This document shows, piece by piece, positions 23,684 to 35,378 of a DNA stretch of 64,000 bases. The number at the start of each line of letters is the position of its first letter. Position 1 is the stretch's first letter. Position numbers and translations under genes: made by a program. The DNA comes from Haematobia irritans (lineage: Eukaryota; Arthropoda; Insecta; Diptera; Muscidae). Location: positions 310,001-374,000 of the forward strand of contig NC_134398.1 in NCBI RefSeq assembly GCF_050003625.1, written 5' to 3'. A model generated the notes under the pieces. It was not told the DNA's origin. It ran no database searches and saw only the letters and a list, made by a program, of their open reading frames with translations.

Positions 23684-25322
23684 CCCAATAAACACAAACG
23701 TTTGAAAAATACTAAAATTCAATAATTTTTCAAACATTTTTTCAAAGGATTAGGGTAATATTCAAGTTGAGAAATTGTTGAGAAAATCGCGTTCTCAACA
23801 AAAAACAGACATTACCCTCAACAGTAAAATTCAACACAATAGCAATAATTTCTCAATTGTAATCCTCAAATTGAAATGCATCGCTACTCAATAATTTCTC
23901 AAACAGTTTTCAATGTGAGAAAAATAAAAAACTAGCATTGTTGCGAATACTTTCAAACCACAATTTGTATGAAAGTCAATCCTAGTTCCAACTGAAAGTC
24001 AATACTAAATTTCTAGGGATTTTGTAAATTTTATTATTTTTTCGTTAACAAATATAATAATCTTAAAAATAACATTAATAATATATGAAAATAATAATAT
24101 TATACCAATCAAAATGTAATTATCTTATTAAACGTATTAATAAATAAAACTATGAATACAACTTTAAATATCTTAAACATTTTTACATGTATAATTCCAT
24201 TTCCTCCATAATGTTGGTGTCGTTAATATGCTGGCAATTTGAAATATTTACTATCGAGGAACTTGCTGGCTTGTGTGTTAGAATAGATTCCAGCAAGAGG
24301 AAATCACAAAATATCAAACTGATGACGGGATGTAAATTGATGTAATGCACATTTTCATCTAGAAGTTCTTGATATAGGAATTGTTGCACTTTGTTTTAAT
24401 TGGTTGCACTTTGTAAGTTTTCTGAAAACTTTTCTTTGTTGTTTCCTTCATCGGTTTTTCATCGGCCAACATCTTCCAAGAATATACCATTCAATGATTT
24501 TAGTTTTCTGCAAAACAATCGAGTTTTGTGATTTCCATTATGTTTTCATTTCACTTTTTATTTTGACTTACCAATTTGTATTTCTTCCAACTGACCACGT
24601 ACTTCGTGATTTCCTCAAGAACGTTGGTGTTACAAAATTGTTGTTATTAAAATACTGGCAATTTTCAGGAACTTGATGACCAGATAATTGGAATAAATTT
24701 CCAGCAATTTCAATTCACAAAATAACAAATTAAACCGATGATGCGATATAAATTAAACTATCGATGTGATGCGAATTATCATCCAGTAGTTGTTGATGTG
24801 GAAAAGCATAAATACCAAGTTTTTTGGTTGCACTTTGATTTATGGAAACTTTCTCTTCTCGATAAGCCACTACCATTTTTCATCGGCCAGCCTCTTAATG
24901 TGTCCAAGAATCAGCATCCAAATATTTTAGTTGTCTGCAAAGAGATTTGAGTTTAGTGACTTCCTTCAAGTTTTCATTTCGTGTTTTAGTTTTACTTACC
25001 AATTATTATAAGCAATTTCAATTGATTATTAAAAAATTTCCACATTTTTGTATTTCTTCCACGAAGTTTGTTGTCCAAAGTAGTATTGAAAACCATGTGG
25101 TTTTTTCGTTGCATTTCAGGGTAGTGTTTTGTCAAAGTTTTCTCCAATTATCTTCAACACATTTTCAAAGTTTTCGTCAACATTTTGCCAAATTGGTTGT
25201 AATTCGCAAACAATTTGAAGATGAGCTTTTTCAAGTCAAGTTGAATTTATGTTGAAAATGATATTTACCCTCAAACTGAAGAGGTGTTGCATTTGAAAAA
25301 CGCTCATCCTGTGTTTATTGGG
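23684..25322 (-). mobile_element. Inner family A copy 2, opposite orientation
   Basis: 1639 bp, the reverse complement of the copy at 21441-23476 apart from one missing duplicated block. Translated frames of the two arms are identical over 68 to 102 codons, so they are very young relative to other copies. AT flanks at 23682-23683 and 25323-25324. Confidence 0.85.
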
Positions 25323-26426
25323 ATGTGGTTTTCAATACTTATTTGTGCAACGAAGTTCGTGGTCAATTGCAAGAAATTAAAAAAAAATGGAAAATTTTAG
25401 ACAAATAACCAAATAGTTTATAAAAATAGGTAAGTGAAAATAAAAAATGAAATAAAACTTTAAGGAAGTCACTAAATGTATATCTCTTTGCAGAAAACTA
25501 AAATTATGGATTCTACGTTCTTGAAAACATTAAAAAGCTGACCGATGAAAAAATTGTGGACAATTAACTGGAACTGCTTCAAATAGTTTATAATAATTGG
25601 TACGTCAATATGAAAAATTAAATCAACAATTTAGAGAAGTCACTAAATTTAAATCTCTTTGCAGAAAACTAAAATCTTTGGATGCTACATTCTTGCAAAC
25701 ATTAAGAAGCTGACCAATGAAAAATGAGTGGCTTATCGATAAGAAAAAGTTTCCAGAAACATTACAAGTGCAACCAATTAAAATTGTTAAAAACAACAAA
25801 TTGTTGAAATCAACAACTTCTGGATGAAAATGTGCATCACATCGTCAGTTTAATTCATATGCTATTATCAGTTTAAAATGGATATTTTGTGAATTCCTTC
25901 TGCTGGAAATCAATTCTAACACGCGGTCCAGTACGTTCCTAATTTCAAAGTGCCCGCAGGTTAATAAATTTTAATGCTGTTTTATGACACCAAAAAGAAG
26001 GAAATCGAATTATCAATGCAAAAGTAAAAGTGTTTACTAATAATGTTTAAGATATTTAAAGTTTTGTTATTTGTTTTTTTTTTTGTTCTTATTTGTTGAT
26101 ATGTTTAATAAGATTATTATTTATCAATTGGTATTGTAGTGTATTATGTAGTGTATTATTATATATTCTATTTTGATGAAAATGAATAAATTATACAAAA
26201 TTCATAGAATTTTGGCTTTGACTTTCAATTTAAAGTGGGGATATCATTCATACAAATTTAGGTTAAAAAGTATTTGCAACGATGTTAATTTTGAATTTGA
26301 CTCGCATCGAAAATTGTTTGACAAATTATTGAGTAGCGATGCATTTCAATTTGAGGATAATATAGGTCAGTTGGATATATGTTGATGCAGTCATCGAATA
26401 CCAAAGTATATCGATGAACCAACATA

Positions 26427-26843
26427 AGGGCTGTTTTCTTTTAGCACTGGATACCCTAAGCCGTGAAGGACTAAAAGAAAACAGAGTACTCGTTTATGCA
26501 GGACATCTCCAAAAATATGCAACACTGTCATCAGCTGTTCAAAAACAATCACAGAAAAGAAGTGAAATCTTGCATTTTTAATGTATGAAATGCTCCAATT
26601 ATTAATAAATATTTACTGCTGCGATTATTTGTGACACTATACCACTTTGAATTTCATGTTTTTCGATAAATTAGTCACAATAAAGTGTTATTGTGAATCG
26701 ATGAAGCGTCACTTTATCAAAACACAATCTGGCAAGATCGGCGCGACTTGCACTGATGAGATGTTCTGGATAGAACGCCAGTGCAACGATGTTCTGGATA
26801 GCCCATACAAATGTTGCATCCAGTGCAAAAAGAAAACAGCCCT
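26427..26843. mobile_element. Family G MITE, AGGGCTG ends, ATA duplication
   Basis: 417 bp, AGGGCTGTTTTCTTTTAGC ... CAGCCCT, flanked by ATA on both sides. It contains diverged inner repeats of 'cactggat' and 'ttctggat'. A 66-codon ORF inside it looks accidental. Partial copies lie near 2025 and 4380-4535. Confidence 0.75.
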
Positions 26844-26902
26844 ATAGTAAACAAAACAATGTTAAGTGCAGTTGCAGCGTATGTTAGCAATATGTTATGA
26901 AT

Positions 26903-27307
26903 AGGGCTGTTTTCTTTTAGCACTGGATGCAACATTTGTATGGGCTATCCAGAACATTGTTGCACTGGTGTTCTATCCAGAACAACTCATCAGTGCAAGT
27001 CGCGCCGATGTTGCCGGATTGTATTTTGATAAAGTGATTCACAATAGCAACTTATTGTGACTAATTTATCAAAAAACATGTAATTCAAAGTGGTACAGTG
27101 TCATAAATAATCGCAGCAGTAAATATTTATTACAAATTGGAGCATTTCATATATTCAAAATGCAAGATTTAACTTCTTTTCTGTGATTGTTTTTAAACAG
27201 CTGATGACAGTGTTGCATATTTTTGGAGATGTTCTGGATGAGCGAGTACTCTGTTTTCTTTATTCCTTCATGGCTTAGGGTATCCAGTGCTAAAAGAAAA
27301 CAGCCCT
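26903..27307. mobile_element. Family G MITE, second copy, AAT duplication
   Basis: 405 bp with the same ends as 26427-26843, flanked by AAT on both sides. The two copies are only 59 bp apart but have different target duplications, so they are two insertions rather than one tandem duplication. Confidence 0.75.
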
Positions 27308-27516
27308 AATGTTAACATGCAATTTTATATACAACAACAAAAATGAGTGGAAAGTGTGAATGATCACACTACAAAGTACTATGTTCAGTTTTCAAGCTGA
27401 AATCCAGATTATTTTCACGGTTACTTTTTTTAATTAATTAATTTAGAAATATTAAATGGTTCGCAATCAATGCATTGGATCTTTTTCATCCATTAATTGC
27501 CAAGACTTGATAAAAA

Positions 27517-28245
27517 CATAAGCGTAGGAATGCTTCCGGTGAGGGGGCTTAGACCTCCCCAGAAAAATTGTATCCCCCCCCAGAATTTGAGAACCTATTT
27601 ACGACTTTGCATTGTGGTAGCAGTTGCCGAAGGCAATGTATAATTTTATTTCTTAACATTGTTTTCTAAATTGTAAATAAGTTTCTTTATTATAAGGTGA
27701 ATTCAAAAATTTTGTCATATTTTCCCGAATAATTTTTTTTAATAAAATTTTTTATGATTTTTAATGCATTATTACGCTTTTCTGAAACATTTGACTTCGA
27801 ATATTTTCAAAAATTATTAAAATTTTCTAGAATTTATTTTGCATTTTTTGCGGAAAAATTTTTACCATTTTATAAATTCTTATTCTTTTTTAACCCATTA
27901 AAAAAATTACCCAATAAAAATACAAAAAACTCGAGTTATAAAAAATTGAATTAAAACAACTTCCTGCGTAGTTAAAATAATTAACTTCTTTGTGAGGACA
28001 TTTTTGAAAGTGCTTTTAAAGTTGTGACTTTAGAACAACGCCCAATTTTTTTTCTTGGAAAATGTGTGAAACTGCTGTTAGTTGCTTTTTTATAAATTAA
28101 TTGTCTAGTTATGTTGAAATCTGATTTTTTATTCATTTTTATAAAATTAAACATTAATTGAACCTATAACTTCTGTCTATTAATTTTTTGCTAGGGGGGG
28201 CTATAGGCCCCCCCCCCCAAGGAAAATTGTCTAGCTACGCTAATG
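27517..28245. mobile_element. hAT-type MITE with perfect 8-bp duplication
   Basis: Ends CATAAGCGTAG and CTACGCTAATG, 729 bp, flanked by GATAAAAA at 27509-27516 and 28246-28253. An 8-bp duplication is typical of hAT elements. C- and G-runs sit just inside both ends. The empty site is recognisable in a related sequence near 30350-30380. Confidence 0.8.
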
Positions 28246-28383
28246 GATAAAAATGTAATCGTCTTCATATATCTTTTTGAACTTTTAATTTAGTGTTTTG
28301 GTGAAAACCCCGAACATAGTACTCACCTTTTGATGCAAATTTTATTATAATTTGAAAAGTAATCGTGAAAAAATGCGATTTTA

Positions 28384-28816
28384 AGGCCGGTACTATGTTC
28401 ATTCTTGCGAAAAATTTTTATGGAAACCATTATTTCGCACATAGAAAGCGGCGTTTTTTTACGTAGCTTGGAGCGCTATTTAACAGGGAGCGTTATTGGA
28501 TTAAGTTGGTGGTTGTTGCTTGTTTTTACAAAATAACATTTTATTTTTCCTTGGGCAATTGATCTGCTATTCCTTTGATCCTTTGTATAGTTTCGGAACA
28601 AAAATATGGTCCGTGTTTGATTTATAAACCCGCACAAATAGTTTTTAAAAAAATAAATTATTTCTTAATTCACATTGCAAATGGCGCCGTGCTATAAACG
28701 TCAGTTTTTCAACACGAAAAAACAAAGTATCACAAATGGAAAAAATTTCGCAAATTTTTCGCATTTTTTGGTTTTGTATGGAGTTTCAACGCGAAAACCG
28801 AACAGAGTACCGGCCT
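28384..28816. mobile_element. Family D MITE, TTA duplication
   Basis: 433 bp, AGGCCGGTACTATG ... GTACCGGCCT between TTA and TTA. Close to the copies at 7454 and 36568. Confidence 0.8.
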
Positions 28817-28863
28817 TTAGCTGATAAACTCGAACTTAATACCCACCTTAAACTCGAACTTAA

Positions 28864-29347
28864 TGCGTCTTACAGACTATAAGTTTTTCCGGACGGAATG
28901 TCTGTGTTTGTAAAGAATCGTATGCGTCTTACAGACTATAAGTTTTTCCGGACGGAATGTCTGTGTTTGTAAAGAATCTTACTGTTTGTCCAATCGATAC
29001 AACAATTCGTTGATGACTAAATAATCGAAAAATATGTTATCGATCCCATAAACATGCAGCAGTATCGATTATGCCTTCGGTCATAACTTATAGTGTGGCC
29101 AATATATGGGATATGTTCGACCACTGTCGTCCAGATAAACTTATAGTCTGCAAGGCGCATTACAGTGTGTCCAATCGATACGACAATTCGTTGATGACTA
29201 AATAATCGGTAAATGTGTTATCGATCCCATAAATATGCAGTAGTATCGATTATGCCTTCGGAGTTAAATTATAATGTGACCAATATATGGGATATGTTCG
29301 ACACGACCACTGTCGTCCGGATAAACTTATAATCTGCAAGGCGCACA
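28864..29347. mobile_element. Cluster of two to three family B MITE pieces
   Basis: A 60-bp end segment ('gcgtcttacagactataag') is repeated head to tail at 28864 and 28923. It is followed by a full body, a GCGC junction at about 29155 and a second body ending near 29347. Small H-family fragments ('ggtgggtactacgttcgag') flank the cluster. Confidence 0.65.
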
Positions 29348-29404
29348 ATATTCAACTTAAAGGTGGGTACTACGTTCGAGTTTAGTCGCTAAAGGTGATT
29401 ACTA

Positions 29405-30193
29405 CCCTGCCAACATTGTTTGAATTTGGGGGCGCTTCTGAGAATCCCCAGTACGTCGAAAACAATCATATACGATATCAAAAACTCGTCGGAAAAGCGC
29501 CGTCACTATTGAGAAGTTGTACCACGCCAAGTTACTACAAAAAGGTTTCGCATGAGTGCAATTATTAGGTGCCTTTATAGATCAATTTAGAACGACGCCA
29601 ATAAGAGACCCTCCAAACAATCAGAAAAAGCACATTTTAAGATAGTGGTAAAAGAATCATTGTGGTCGAATAAAACACGTTTGTTTAGATATTTATTAAT
29701 TTGATTAATCATTTACAAATTCTTAAAAATATAACATTTATACCACTATCACATCACATTTAACATAATTTTTTGCATTAATGATGATGTAGAGTTACAA
29801 GTAGCGAGTTACATGTTGCAGCGTCTATCAGCCAGTGTTTTTATTCGATGGAGACAGCGTGTCTGTAAAATATTTGAAAAACAATCACTTTATTCCATTT
29901 GGAAAATCAAAAATTGTTCACCAATATACCTTTCACAATTTTAAGCGTAAAATCTATGTTTTCAGAACTTTATTTTCGTTTTTATTTAAATAAAATATAA
30001 CAAGCTGGTTGCGCTTGGCGTTTCACAAAAAATAAAATGGCTTTTGTAAAAGTAGTGATGGCAAAATACATGTATGAAGTACATTTTGTACTTTATGATA
30101 TGCTGCCCCCCATCACAGTAGGATGGTTGTAGTGACATTTACGAGTCTGTGGTAGCGATGAAGATGAAATGGAACTTTGAAATGCTGGCAGGG
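29405..30193 (-). mobile_element. Family C element, reversed, TA duplication
   Basis: CCCTGCCAAC ... GCTGGCAGGG, 789 bp, TA on both flanks. It is the same length as the copy at 2205-2993 in the other orientation and very similar to it. Confidence 0.8.
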
Positions 30194-30495
30194 TATGTTC
30201 GGTTTTTTTCACTAAAATACTAATAACCCCCATATGCAATAAGGTTACAGAATACTCCAAGCCTACTTTTGCCATATAAATTCATTCGATAAACTGTCAA
30301 TAAATTGTTTTACATATGGGTATAAATTAAAAGTATAAATATATTCATGAAGACGATTATATTTTGATCAAGTCTTGCCAATTAATGGATGGAAAAGATC
30401 CAAGTAATTGATTGCAAATATTTTTATATTTCTAAAATAACCATGAAAGCAAGATAGTTTTCAGCTTGAATGCTGAACATAGTACTCAGCTTGAA

Positions 30496-30726
30496 GGTGA
30501 GTATTAAGTTCGAGTTTAGCCGCTAAAATCGCTAAAGTGAAAACTAAATCAGTAAGAAAAATTCATGAAATTATACATATTTGTTGCAAATTTTATTATA
30601 ACTTGATGGAGAAAAGCCCAAAGCAAATTTTCATAAAGTTTGTATTCCTTAAAATGGATTATTAAAGAAAGGTAATCGTGAAAAAATGACGTTTTTAGCG
30701 GCTAAACTCGAACTTAATACCCACCT
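30496..30726. mobile_element. Family H palindromic MITE
   Basis: AGGTGAGTATTAAGTTCGAG ... CGAACTTAATACCCACCT, about 231 bp with long inverted ends. Related to the cleaner copy at 47304-47535. 30727-30900 looks like a further partial copy. Confidence 0.65.
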
Positions 30727-31182
30727 TAAAATAAAAAAAATCAGTAAATACAGTATAAAATTATACTTTTTTGATACAAATTTTATTATAACTTGATGGG
30801 GAATAGTCCAAAGCTTTAAGTTTAAAGTTTATATTCTTTATAATGGATTATTAGAGAAAAGTAATCGTGAAAAATGGTGATTTTAGCGGCGAAACTTATC
30901 TTAAAATGTACTTTGTCTGACAGTTTGAGGGAGCTTTTCTTGGTTTCGTTCTAAATTTATCTAAAAATCACCTAATAATTTCCCTCATACGACGTATACG
31001 TCTGTGGTCAAATTCAAAAAATGTTGGGTTAATACCGACCTTATTTGAGAAGTCATTATGTAGACCAAAAAACGAATGGGACTCAATTGTTTACTCCAAT
31101 TTTAACTTAATAGGTATGTTCTTGTAGAGCTTAATTATATGTTCTTTTTCGATAAAAACAGAAAACAATATATGTTGCATGC

Positions 31183-31867
31183 AGTGGTACCAACTCCCGA
31201 GGAGCAAAAAGCACCAAAAATGTATTTTAAATTCTAACCAGTTTCCACCACAAAAGTTACTCCAACCACCTAAATTTTAATGTGCAAAAAAATTGTATTA
31301 TAGCTCATTCACATTCGAAATCTACTAAAAGGGGATTTGAAATCACTTTTTATAAGCCAAATGACAGTTAAAATCTAGTTAAAGTAGATTTGGAAAGTGT
31401 AATGTGCATGAGGTATTATAGAACTTTAGGGTATTGATTTGAAGCATTTTAAATTTTATGAAATTGTGAACCTATATCCAAGTGTACAGCTCTATAATTT
31501 TTAATGCTTATTTTACTTATATTCAATTCGTTTTTACACCCGTCTCTAGACTTTTTAAAAGAATGCTCTAAATCACAATATTGATTTAAAAAAGGGTCAA
31601 TACCTCTTTCATAACAATAACATTTTATATTTGGTAATATAGATGAGTTTCTTATGCTTGTCTAATCAGAATTTTCGTATGAAAAGATGTCGTCAATCAA
31701 ACTCAATACTGTTCAAAGTGAAAAAAGTCACCAAAAGCGCTAAATAAAAACGCCAGAAAGCACCAAGTTGGTGCTTTTTTGATAAGGCACTAAAAAGGCA
31801 ATTAGGTGCTTTTTGAAAATCTAAAAGTACCATATTTGGTGCTAAAAGCACCAAATTGGCATCACTG
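31183..31867. mobile_element. CAGTG-ended element with 'aagcacca' repeats
   Basis: CAGTGGTACCAA ... TTGGCATCACTG, about 685 bp, with several 'aaaagcaccaaa/tttggtgctttt' blocks in both orientations near the ends. No clear target duplication was seen. A fragment of the same family starts at 34079. Confidence 0.5.
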
Positions 31868-33540
31868 GCAAATTCTATTTGCAAAAGCAATATCAAATAA
31901 CTTCTTTTAACTTTTTACATATCCTCATAAAACAAGAGCAAAGATTGGATACAACCCTAATTAAGGAAAATATCCCATATCACAAATATACCTTCCCCAC
32001 ATTCAAGATTACCAACGTCCTCTCACTACTCATTGGGTGCTTATTTCATGGTATCCAATAGCGAAAAATTCTACTGTTTCTTACATTGCGTTGTTCGTGT
32101 GTGTAGTGGTGATCGGTAAAATGGTTTCATATTTTTAGTTTATGTGCAAAAATGTATTGTTATGTGTTGTGTTATTGAGCAAGCATAATTTTGTTTAAAT
32201 ACGTTAGTTAACGATAAGAACAGTGCGCTGCGCAAAATGAACAACAGCGAAATATTAAATTGTCATAACTATTGCATGTTTTCTAACCACAAACAAGAGC
32301 GAAATATTAAATAGTAATAGCCGTTGCATATTTTACAATCAACGTATTGCAGACGTGATAGCAAAACCCTTCAGCAGATATTTGGGTATGTATTTTACTT
32401 CCTTTTATTTGTTCTATTTGAATTAGTTTACATGTGTGGGGATTTTTAATACTTTTGCTTTATGTACATGTAATTAACTTTAAATTAATTTAAAGCAAGT
32501 TATTTCTCAATTAGTAGTGGTTGATACTTGGATTGATTTTATATGGACTCAACTAACTATTTTAACATGGCGATGTCATAGGAAGTAGTCAATTGCCCAA
32601 CTCTACACTACTTTTAATCAGTTAAAGTTAGTTACCAAAACGTTAATTTAAAGGTAGTTAGTTTTTAATCAAATAAAAGTTAGTTGATTGAAAGTTGTCC
32701 CTAAAATCTCTATTTTTCAGCTCACTACAGTAAAAGGGGGCTTAAAAATTTACATTTTAATAAAACAAACATTTGTTCATATACAAATTAAATAAGACAC
32801 TTCAACTTCAAAATATATAACAAAATATATATATAACAAAAAAAATATATATATAACAAAATATAAAACAGTTTTTTTGGAGTACAGAACCCTTTTTTTA
32901 AAGCCTTCTCAAATGACGTTTGCTAACACCCCTCGTGTTCTTTTGTAAGGAATATTCAAACAACCACACACAATAATTTTAAATATATTTTAGTTATTAA
33001 AACACTTCATACTTTTTCAGTAATTCTCGATTTTAAGAAACAATTTTTCAACGAAGCGATAGCACGTGATATTGGTTTTCTAATGCGTTTACAAAAAACG
33101 ACGATGTCTGCAATCGGAAGGCATCGGTTGCCGTTAGCGAAGTGTTGTATACACTTTTATTAATAGGTCTGTTCGTGTACTTTCCCAGTAAAAAATATAC
33201 AGTAAAAACTAGCAAGAGAGTAAGAGTGTATTTTACTCTCTTTGCTTACAACTGCTGGAAAATACGCGAACGTACTTTCAGTAACTATTTGCATATTCAA
33301 AATATAAGATTCTAAAACATTAAAAACAGAAAAAGAATCCTGTTTTTTTTTAACTTTCAATTGTAGTTGCGGCTCTCTTTTGCCGGCTTTTTGGTGTAAA
33401 CGAACGACTTCCAGTAACAATTTGTGATAATTATCAAAAATTATCGGGTTCTAGAACGGAGCAAATGTAATTTCTGCATTGCATAGTAGTTAGCTTAAAG
33501 TTGGTCTCTTCAAGCGAACTTAAAGTTAGTGCTTTTGGTA
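31868..33540. other. AT-rich DNA, no gene recognised
   Basis: ORFs here are short and show no family features. Short TA-rich simple repeats occur near 32815-32870. Several 'gttagttgattg/tagtta' runs suggest diverged inner repeats. Confidence 0.5.
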
Positions 33541-33618
33541 CTCAGCTACTCATTTGACGGCAGAGCATTTCCAAAAATATAAATAAAGTTGCTTGATAGA
33601 TAATACTTTTGCATACAT

Positions 33619-33759
33619 AAGTTCTCCCAAAATTTCTTGTAAAAAGAGAGAAGGAGAGGATAAAATGAGATACCGTGTTTATTGGGCCTAGTTCTCCCAA
33701 AATTTCTTGTAAAAAGAGAGAAAGAGAGGATAAAGTGAAATACTGTGTTTATTGGGTCA
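33619..33759. repeat. 70-bp tandem repeat, two units
   Basis: 'gttctcccaaaatttcttg' begins at 33621 and again at 33691. Each unit ends GTGTTTATTGGG, the same 12 bases as the 3' end of family A, so a family A end may have seeded it. Confidence 0.75.
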
Positions 33760-33825
33760 ACTGTTGGGGACTTAGATCCCCTTATTGTAAATCTTGATGT
33801 ACGCAACAAAAATGTTGGCACGCAT

Positions 33826-33984
33826 ATATGTTACTGTTAGTTTTTGTGAGGGATGAAGTTAGAAAAATCATTGTGGAAGAATAAATATTTTTCTCAATTA
33901 CGATTATGTTACTGTTAGTTTTTGTGAGGGATGAAGTTAGAAAAATCATTGTGGAAGAATAAATATTTTTCTCAATTACGATTA
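33826..33984. repeat. 78-bp tandem repeat, two units
   Basis: 'atgttactgttagtttttg' begins at 33828 and 33906, and the two units look identical through 'ctcaattacgattatg'. The reading frame 33782-34021 on the minus strand simply repeats with it. Confidence 0.8.
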
Positions 33985-34353
33985 TGTCCACTTCCTCTAG
34001 TTTTTTTTCCAATATATACATTTATGAAAAATATTTTAAAAGTTAAGGAGGTTATTAATTGATATTGTAAATAGAATCAGTGATGCCAATTCCCGAAGGC
34101 AAAAAGCACCAAATATATATAATAAATTGTGTGTTACGATAACTTTCCACAGACAATATTTTTGTAGGTTTGGGTTTTACTTTATTTCTTCTGGACTATA
34201 TAACAGTGTTACAAAACTTACACAGTGCAAACATACTCGCCAAATAAATAGTGTTTTCTATGTACGTCTTTAAATAAATCCATTTGGTACTTTACGTGTA
34301 AGGTTCTTTCCAGTCCATAGTTTTTAAAATACCAAAATAAATACCAATACATG

Positions 34354-35103
34354 CCCAGTAAAAAAAGCGTCGCCAAAAAAAGTAGTGAAAATGTTCTTTT
34401 TGGATCCGGAAGAGATGCAAAATTGGCGCAGAAGCGATGAATTTAACATGGACTTGTCATAGGACGGATGTCCTCCATTTCAAAAGCCGTTGCAGTGAAT
34501 TTGTATCACTTTTTAAGGTGTGGTCCGAATTCTATGTTTCGGATGTGAATTATAAAATTGTGTCATATTTTGCCAAATAAATAATTTTTAAATTTTTTAT
34601 AATTTTTAATGCATTCTAACGCTTGTCTAAAACGGTTGACTTCAAACATTTTCAAAAATTTCTAATTTTTCTAGAATGGATTTAGAACTTTTTTCGACAA
34701 AATTTAAATAATTTGTGCCATTTTATTAATTCTTACTCTCTTTTTAACCTATTTGAAACAAAATAATTTAAAATTTAAAATTTTTAATGCATTCTAACGC
34801 TTGTCTAAAATGGTTGACCTCAAACATTTTCAAAAATTTCCAATTTTTCTAGAATGGATTTAGAACTTTTTTCGACAAAATTTAAATAATTTGTGCATTT
34901 TAATAATTCTTACTCTCTTTTTAACCTATTTGAAACAAAATAATTTAAAAATTCTTATTAAAAATATGAAAAAAACGAGTTTTAAAAAATTGAACCAAAA
35001 AACTTCCTGTGTAGTTAAAATAAATAACATCTTTGGAAGGTAATTATTGGAAGTGCTTTTAAAGTAGTGCCTTTAGAAGAACTTCCAATTTTCTTTTGCT
35101 GGG
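34354..35103. mobile_element. Family E element, CCCAGTAAAAAA ends, TG duplication
   Basis: CCCAGTAAAAAAAGCGTCGCC ... CTTTTGCTGGG, 750 bp, TG on both flanks. Inside is a 178-bp tandem duplication (units start at about 34611 and 34789). Same family as 53041-53604, which lacks the duplication. Confidence 0.75.
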
Positions 35104-35378
35104 TGGTTGTTAGACAATTTACGTACTGTACTTCTGCGGAAGTAGCTTTGGTAACTTGTTATTTTGGAAGGAAAGAAATAAAATTTGTATTTCTTCACAA
35201 ACACAAGCATCCATTAATTGTGAGCATATATAGTCCTTTCCATACAAAAGGTGGTATTGATCTTGTTTCTAATCAATATTGCTATTTAGGGTATTCTTTC
35301 GAAAAGTCTTGCGACGAGTGCAGAATTTCTGAACTTAATAAAAATATCATTAATAACGTTTATATTAAATTGACATAA
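35067..35378 (+). pseudogene. Unassigned 103-codon ORF, partly duplicated
   Basis: It begins inside the family E element end and runs into the tandem-duplicated region. Its second half (from HPLIVSIYSPFHTKGG, with a CDEC motif) recurs at 35704-35907 and 37504-37707. It may be a fragment of a transposon ORF; no family is recognised. Confidence 0.3.

Larger units (their letters stand above)
21334..26360 (+). mobile_element. Nested family A complex: host copy with two inserted copies
   Basis: 21334-21408 is a reversed end remnant. The host copy starts CCCAATAAACACAGG at 21409 and is interrupted at 21441-23476 by a copy in the same orientation. It resumes at 23477-23683, is interrupted at 23684-25322 by a copy in the opposite orientation, and resumes at 25323 until about 26360, where it is truncated. 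Each insertion is flanked by AT on both sides. The host then continues exactly where it stopped ('aaccat' / 'atgtggttttc'), which proves the order of events. Confidence 0.85.

Noticed and set aside
22088..24676. Identical 68-102 codon ORFs in both orientations, looking like a multigene family
   Set aside because: They are frames within the two inverted copies of family A, not conserved genes.
35067..35378. ORF considered as part of a retroelement
   Set aside because: No reverse transcriptase, integrase or gag motif is visible, so it is listed only as unassigned.
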